Of a stretch of 32,607 nucleotides of DNA, positions 27,541 to 32,607 are shown in pieces (the first letter of the stretch is position 1; each line of letters starts with the position of its first letter). Both the position numbers and the translations under genes were made by a program. Origin of the DNA: Actinomycetes bacterium (GTDB lineage Bacteria; Actinomycetota; Acidimicrobiia; Acidimicrobiales; Palsa-688); contig JAJZAM010000013.1 of the NCBI GenBank assembly GCA_021799445.1, positions 1-32,607 of the forward strand, in the 5' to 3' direction. The notes below the pieces were generated by a model. That model did no database searches and was not told the DNA's origin. It was given only the letters and a program-made list of their open reading frames with translations.

Positions 27541-29205
27541 CTAGGCCGCGACCGATCCGAATCGCCGTAACACGGGGAGCTCAAGCACGCCGACGAGAGC
27601 GTAGATCGCGACCGACACGACGGTGATGGTGGCAACACCAGACCACAGCGCGTTGTACTGCGATTCCGTGCTCGACTCCAGCATGTAGAACCCTAGGCCC
27701 TTGCCTGTAGAGAGCCATTCAGCGAGGACAGCGCCGAGCAGAGCCCCCGGTGCGGCGATGCGAGCGGAGCTGAACAGCGACGGAAGGGCGCTGGGGACCT
27801 GCACCTTGGCCAGGATCTTCCACTTCGAGGCGTTGTACGCACGCATCAAGAGGAGCGAGTCAGCCGGAGCCGACCTCAGACCCTGAACGACGTTGACCAA
27901 GGTCGGAAAGAAGGTAACGATGCCCGCTATCACCGTCACACTGACGAGGCCCCGACCGAAGGCCAAAGCTATTAGCGGCGTCATCGCCACCAACGGAACC
28001 GAGCGCAGCACGACGGCAACCGGCATGAACGTCGCCTCGACAGTACGGCTTGTAACTACGGTCATCGCTGCTGCGACGGCAAGCACTGTGCCGAACAGGT
28101 AGCCCAGTGACGCGTCTCGGAGCGTAACCGTCAACTGGCTCAGAATCGTCGAACGATCAGCTGCAGCCGACGGCCCTTGGGTGAGGTAACGCCAGACGTC
28201 GGCGGGGGTCTTGGCGAAATACGAATTCAAGTGGAGTAGCTTCACGAAAGCAGTCCACAGAAGCACAGTTATCGCCACCGAAAGAACCAGGAACATCAAA
28301 GAACGTCCCGCCCTGTAGAGCCTTCCCCGGTTTCGGCTGCCGGAAGACACCACATGCGCAGCCGGTGGGAGAGCTGTCGCCCAGGGCATCGCGAACCTGC
28401 CTACAAGGCTCGTCGCTGCGTATCCCAACCCTGCCAGAGCTGACGCGAATAAGGCGATGCTCCACACGCGGGTCACGTCCAGGGACTGCTCGGCATTGAT
28501 CATGGCGACACCGAGACCTCGGGTGCCACCTAGATACTCACCTATGATCGCCCCGAGGAGCGCAGCCGGCGCGGCGATCCGCAGAGCAGCGAACAAGCTC
28601 GGCAGAGATGACCACAGACGCACCTTGACCACGGCCCCCCACGAACCGCCACCGTACGCCGTTACCAGGTCCAAGCTTGTCCGGTCAGCCGACCTCAGCC
28701 CTGCCGACATGCCGACGAGGGTCGTCAAGAAAACGCTCATGGCCGCCAAGACCACCTTGGGCTTGTCGCCACCGAACACGATGTTCAGAATCGGAGCGAT
28801 AGCGATGATCGGCATTGCGTAACTCGCAATGGCCAGACGCAGGAGAGCTGCCTCCACCGGAGGGCTTACCACGAACACCAACGCAAGCAGCACTGCGAGG
28901 GCATTACCCCACAGCCAACCTTGCGCCGCTTCCGCAATGGTTATGCCCGCGTTCTCTCGGAGCAGAACTCGATTACTCCACAGTCCATCGAGCACTCCCA
29001 CGGGGGTCGGCATGATGTGCTTCCCGGCGAACACGAACACAGCTAGGAGCTCCCAGACGACAAGAATGCCCGCCACTCCAAGGACGGCGCCAATCCAGGA
29101 CGTCTCCGACATACGTGCAAGCGGCCGAATCACCGCTCGTCCGCGACCACCGCGACCAGCAGGCCCCGGCTCGACAAGTTCGCGTTCCGCTACCAGCTGG
29201 AGCAT
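27541..29205 (-). CDS. ABC transporter permease, two SsuC/ThiX-like permease domains fused
   Basis: Two EAA-type loops: AYGGGSWGAVVKVRLWSSLPSLFAALRIAAPAALLGAIIGEYLGGTRGLG and AYNASKWKILAKVQVPSALPSLFSSARIAAPGALLGAVLAEWLSTGKGLG. Confidence 0.9.
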   Translation of the reverse strand: MLQLVAERELVEPGPAGRGGRGRAVIRPLARMSETSWIGAVLGVAGILVVWELLAVFVFAGKHIMPTPVGVLDGLWSNRVLLRENAGITIAEAAQGWLWGNALAVLLALVFVVSPPVEAALLRLAIASYAMPIIAIAPILNIVFGGDKPKVVLAAMSVFLTTLVGMSAGLRSADRTSLDLVTAYGGGSWGAVVKVRLWSSLPSLFAALRIAAPAALLGAIIGEYLGGTRGLGVAMINAEQSLDVTRVWSIALFASALAGLGYAATSLVGRFAMPWATALPPAAHVVSSGSRNRGRLYRAGRSLMFLVLSVAITVLLWTAFVKLLHLNSYFAKTPADVWRYLTQGPSAAADRSTILSQLTVTLRDASLGYLFGTVLAVAAAMTVVTSRTVEATFMPVAVVLRSVPLVAMTPLIALAFGRGLVSVTVIAGIVTFFPTLVNVVQGLRSAPADSLLLMRAYNASKWKILAKVQVPSALPSLFSSARIAAPGALLGAVLAEWLSTGKGLGFYMLESSTESQYNALWSGVATITVVSVAIYALVGVLELPVLRRFGSVAA

Positions 29206-30201
29206 CTAGACGTCATCTCCGCTCGCTGGGACTCCATCGGAGAAGAGCAGATCTGATAGCTGGTCGGTCAACTGATGGAAACGAGATGACTTCATCATGT
29301 CCGGCGTCCGAGGGCGGGGTAAGTCCACGCTGACTACGGTTCGTACCCTGCCAGGCCTCCCGGTCATCACGACGACCTGATCGGCCAGGAAGACGGCCTC
29401 ACTGATCGAGTGGGTAACAAGAACTGTCGTAGTGGCCCGCTCCGCCCAGATCCGCAGAAGCTCCATATTGAGCCTCTGACGGGTCATCTCGTCCACAGCC
29501 GCGAAAGGCTCGTCCAGAAGTAACAACTCCGGCTCGACGACCAACGCCCTGGCGATAGCCACACGCTGTCTCATCCCACCCGAAAGCTGAGAGGGCCGGG
29601 CCTTCTCGAAGCCTTCCAGGCCGACCAACCTGATCAGATCATCGACCTCTGAGTCGGGCACCTTCACCGACGTCAGCTCAAGAGGGAGCCTCACGTTTGA
29701 CCTCACTGAGCGCCACGGCAAAAGAGCCGCGTCCTGGAACGCGATGCCCAGTCTGTGGCTCTTGCGCAGCTGCGCTGGAGTCTCGCCATTGATCACCACG
29801 CTGCCCGAAGTTGGCCTCTCCAGGTCAGCCAGGACCCGTAGCACCGTCGACTTACCGCACCCTGAAGGACCGATCAGCGCAATGAAAGCACCGCGCGCAG
29901 CGGTCATGTCGAATGACTCCAGGGCAGTAACGGCGCTTCGGCCGATCCTGAACTTCTTCGTCAGACCAGCGATCTCGATACCGACACCGCCGAGACTGCA
30001 CGAAACCCCCTCATCCGCGGAGGTCCTCAAAGTGGCGATGGGGCCGTCCTCGCGGCTGGCATGCCTGGGAATGACTGATCCTGCTGGCACGGTTGCATCA
30101 ATCCAATCTCCAATAGGGCGGGCAAGTACATCCCTCCCATTGTGAGCTACGGAATCCACTTGATCAACACTCCAGGGGTCATTTTCACACAACTGACACA
30201 T
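29206..30201 (-). CDS. ABC transporter ATP-binding protein (SsuB/ThiZ-like), start uncertain
   Basis: Walker [10 protein letters not shown], signature [15 protein letters not shown], Walker [14 protein letters not shown]; stop TAG abuts the permease ATG (TAGATG). Confidence 0.9.
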   Translation of the reverse strand: MCQLCENDPWSVDQVDSVAHNGRDVLARPIGDWIDATVPAGSVIPRHASREDGPIATLRTSADEGVSCSLGGVGIEIAGLTKKFRIGRSAVTALESFDMTAARGAFIALIGPSGCGKSTVLRVLADLERPTSGSVVINGETPAQLRKSHRLGIAFQDAALLPWRSVRSNVRLPLELTSVKVPDSEVDDLIRLVGLEGFEKARPSQLSGGMRQRVAIARALVVEPELLLLDEPFAAVDEMTRQRLNMELLRIWAERATTTVLVTHSISEAVFLADQVVVMTGRPGRVRTVVSVDLPRPRTPDMMKSSRFHQLTDQLSDLLFSDGVPASGDDV

Positions 30202-30230
30202 TGAGGTCCCTTAGAGGTTCCACACGAAGG

Positions 30231-30283
30231 CGATTGCGATTGTTCACCGATCCGAAACAGACGGGCTTGTATCGTCGCAATCG
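30231..30283. repeat. Inverted repeat in the intergenic region between ATPase and oxygenase genes
   Basis: CGATTGCGA (30231-30239) and TCGCAATCG (30275-30283), perfect 9-bp arms. Confidence 0.5.
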
Positions 30284-31242
30284 TGAGCACAAGAACGATT
30301 CCCCGCGTTAACCTCCAGACCGACAGCCCAGAGGACCTTACCGACGCATTAGTTGGTGCCTCCTGCGCATTCGTCACAGGGCACTCTCTCCCTGCAGAAG
30401 TTCGCGACGATCTGCTTGACGTGTCACGTGCCTTCTTCGACCTATCGGGCGCCGAGAAGTCGAAGGTTCGCTGGCCCGGTGACGGGATCTGGCGAGGCTG
30501 GCAGGCCCTCGCGGGAAATCGCGTGGTCGAGGACCTAACCGCCTCGGCTGTCCTCGAACGCTTCGAGCTGCCCTCAAGGGCCAACACTCCTTTGGATCGC
30601 AGCCCAGGAAGCCCCGGATTTGACCACTTCGACTTGTGGCCGGGCCGTCCCGAGGGATTCGCAGCAGCATGGACCCGCTACCATGACAGCCTTGCCGCCT
30701 TGTCCAACCGGATCATCCACTCCATCTCCGCGGTATTGAAGCTACCGACCTCGGAGCTTGGAAAGTGGTGTGAACAACACCACGGCAACCTTGTGGTCAA
30801 CAACTACCTGCCACAGTTGGAAGAGCCTCCTGAAGGGACGCTGCGACAGAGGGCGCACACGGACCTAGGCGGACTCACCGTGCTTTGGGCTGACGATGCT
30901 CCGGGCGGACTAGAAGTCCGCCTGCCAAACCACGACGAGTGGACGCCGGTCGAGTTTCGAGACGGTGATCTGCTGGTACAGCCCGGAGACATGCTCGCAC
31001 GGTGGACCAACGGCGTCCTGCGCGCCAATATCCACCGCGTAGTAAACCCGCCTCGCGGGCTCGGCGCGCTGAGCCGGAGGCTATCAGTCGTCTACTTCCA
31101 CTACCCCGATCTCGACACCACCATCGTCCCCGCCGACTCGTGCATCTCCACGGACTGCCCTCGGCTGCCTTCGATGCACGCCGGAGAACACCTAAGGCGG
31201 GCCGTACACGACCCGAAGCGACGGACGTACCCACAGCTGTAA
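30283..31242 (+). CDS. Isopenicillin-N-synthase-like Fe(II)/2-oxoglutarate-dependent oxygenase
   Basis: NNYLPQ...RQRAHTDLGGLTVLW...GDLLVQPGDMLARWTNGVLRANIHRVVNPP...RRLSVVYFHYPD: HxD...H metal triad (H192, D194, H251) and RxS (R266, S268). GTG start. Confidence 0.88.
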   Translation: MSTRTIPRVNLQTDSPEDLTDALVGASCAFVTGHSLPAEVRDDLLDVSRAFFDLSGAEKSKVRWPGDGIWRGWQALAGNRVVEDLTASAVLERFELPSRANTPLDRSPGSPGFDHFDLWPGRPEGFAAAWTRYHDSLAALSNRIIHSISAVLKLPTSELGKWCEQHHGNLVVNNYLPQLEEPPEGTLRQRAHTDLGGLTVLWADDAPGGLEVRLPNHDEWTPVEFRDGDLLVQPGDMLARWTNGVLRANIHRVVNPPRGLGALSRRLSVVYFHYPDLDTTIVPADSCISTDCPRLPSMHAGEHLRRAVHDPKRRTYPQL

Positions 31243-31303
31243 GGTTCCCCCACGACTCTCGAAAGCTTGTAGAAGAGGGGTACCTAGACGAAAAGGGGTT
31301 CCG

Positions 31304-32332
31304 TCAAGTCGCTTCGAGTTGCCTCTCCAGGTGCTCCAGTTCATCAGAGAACGCACGACGCAGCGACGTCTTGTCGGAGTCGTCCAGCCATGTAGCTTCG
31401 ATACCGTCGAACACAAACCGCCTGACCTGAGCGACGTCGTAGTGCAAAGCCATGCATAGGTCTGCGTATTCCGATCCGATGTCGGTGCGAAACATTGTCG
31501 GATCGTCTGAGTTCAAGGTCACGCGCAAGCCGGCGTCAACCATATCCCTGATCGGGTGGGTACGTAGATCGGTCCAGCCGTACACGACGGACGTGGATGT
31601 TGGACAACAGGTGAAGTAGATTCCCTCGTCCCTACAGCGCGCAGTTACCTCCGGGGACTCCAGGACATGGTATCCATGATCGATCCGTTCGCATCCGAGC
31701 AGGTCGAGGCAGGTGGTTACGTTCTCCGGGGGACCGTCCTCGCAAGCGTGACTCGTCAGTCGAAGCCCATTCCGTGCAGCTAAGGCGAATGCCTCGACGA
31801 ACCTCTCCGGTGAGTCGGGCGATTCCGCTCCATCCATTCCCAGACCGATGACTTCGGGTCGACGTAGCTCGACAACTTCCTCTACCATCTGACGGGCCGT
31901 AGCCGGCTCGTCTTGACGGTAAACATCAGCTATCAGCCTGCACTGCACGCCGAGGTCCGTCTCCGCCTGACGAATGCCGTCGATCATCCCGTCAAGTACC
32001 GTGGCAATCCTGATACCTCGGCGGGTATGAAGGGTGGGGTTAAAGAACATTTCACGGTAGCGCAAGTTCCCTAGGGTAACCCCGTCTTCAAGCGACTCGT
32101 AGGCTACGCGAGCAAAGTCCTCACGGTCGACCAGCGTCGAAGATACCAAGGCGAAAATGTCCAGAAACTCGTAGATCGTTGCATAGTCGTAGAGCTTCGA
32201 TACGTCGCCTGTCGGTAAGGCTATGCCGTGACGCTTTGCAAGGTCTGCGAAAGTCGAAGCCCGTACCGTGCCTTCGAAGTGGCAGTGCAATTCCACCTTT
32301 GGAACCTTGCGGAGGAACTCCTCGAATCGCAT
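31304..32332 (-). CDS. add: Adenosine/adenine deaminase family protein
   Basis: VPKVELHCHFEGTVRASTFADLAKRHGI..., IGLGMDGAE, LTSHACEDGPPENV, ERIDHGYHVLESPEV, CCPTSTSVVYGW, LRVTLNSDDPTMF. Confidence 0.88.
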   Translation of the reverse strand: MRFEEFLRKVPKVELHCHFEGTVRASTFADLAKRHGIALPTGDVSKLYDYATIYEFLDIFALVSSTLVDREDFARVAYESLEDGVTLGNLRYREMFFNPTLHTRRGIRIATVLDGMIDGIRQAETDLGVQCRLIADVYRQDEPATARQMVEEVVELRRPEVIGLGMDGAESPDSPERFVEAFALAARNGLRLTSHACEDGPPENVTTCLDLLGCERIDHGYHVLESPEVTARCRDEGIYFTCCPTSTSVVYGWTDLRTHPIRDMVDAGLRVTLNSDDPTMFRTDIGSEYADLCMALHYDVAQVRRFVFDGIEATWLDDSDKTSLRRAFSDELEHLERQLEAT

Positions 32333-32350
32333 TACCGCCCCTGCCTCATG

Positions 32351-32607
32351 TCAAGCTGGCACCGGCAGGGAGCTTTGCCCATTGTAGATCTCCTGCATGA
32401 TCGAGTTGTCGAAGTAGCTTTGCGAGCTCTTGATACCCAAGAGGGAGAGAGTCGATATATTCTGCGCTATATCCGTGGGGTCCATCCAAAGCAGGCCATG
32501 GGCTTCGGTGACCGAAGTCTTGTAAAGAGGCTCATAGGCCGCGAGCTCCTTGGTCTGCGTCGGAATGTCAAGGCCGTTGGTCTTCCCGTAGACGTTCACC
32601 GTAAGGT
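32351..32607 (-). CDS. C-terminal fragment of probable ABC transporter substrate-binding protein (NMT1/ThiY-like), cut by window edge
   Basis: Frame stays open to the last base; ...TEAHGLLWMDPTDIAQNISTLSLLGIKSSQSYFDNSIMQEIYNG; position next to the ABC transporter genes. Assignment is mainly by context. Confidence 0.5.
   Translation of the reverse strand, partial: LTVNVYGKTNGLDIPTQTKELAAYEPLYKTSVTEAHGLLWMDPTDIAQNISTLSLLGIKSSQSYFDNSIMQEIYNGQSSLPVPA

Noticed and set aside
1-32607. CRISPR arrays, transposases, integrases, rRNA
   Set aside because: None recognised on either strand; the only strong tandem repeat is the LysM coding duplication.

Overview
High-GC window with an actinobacterial character (many GTG starts, several apparently leaderless genes). 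It is mostly chromosomal genes plus two accessory modules and several decaying genes. Left part: a frameshifted DUF3427/PLD-type helicase fragment, tRNA-Arg(ACG), galE, a LysM-LysM-NlpC/P60 hydrolase, an aldo/keto reductase, and a glycine-rich surface protein disrupted twice (stop in its signal peptide, frameshift before a LANTG sorting signal). Middle: HAD phosphatase, pgi, a DCC-family protein, then a probable operon nitroreductase / B12-dependent acyl-CoA mutase large subunit / B12-binding small subunit / acyl-CoA ligase / TetR, preceded by an 18-bp palindrome. The mutase appears to lack canonical active-site residues. Then XdhC, CDF transporter, LLM oxidoreductase, methyltransferase, LapA-like, YihY, a truncated ClC remnant, and furA-katG. 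Right end: a purine-linked locus with adenine deaminase, an ABC transporter with two permease domains fused in one chain, an isopenicillin-N-synthase-like Fe(II)/2OG oxygenase, an adenosine/adenine deaminase family protein and the C-terminus of a probable substrate-binding protein. The best candidates for undescribed biology are the mutase operon and the oxygenase-containing purine locus. No CRISPR array, rRNA or intact transposase was seen. All family calls were made by eye from translated motifs.
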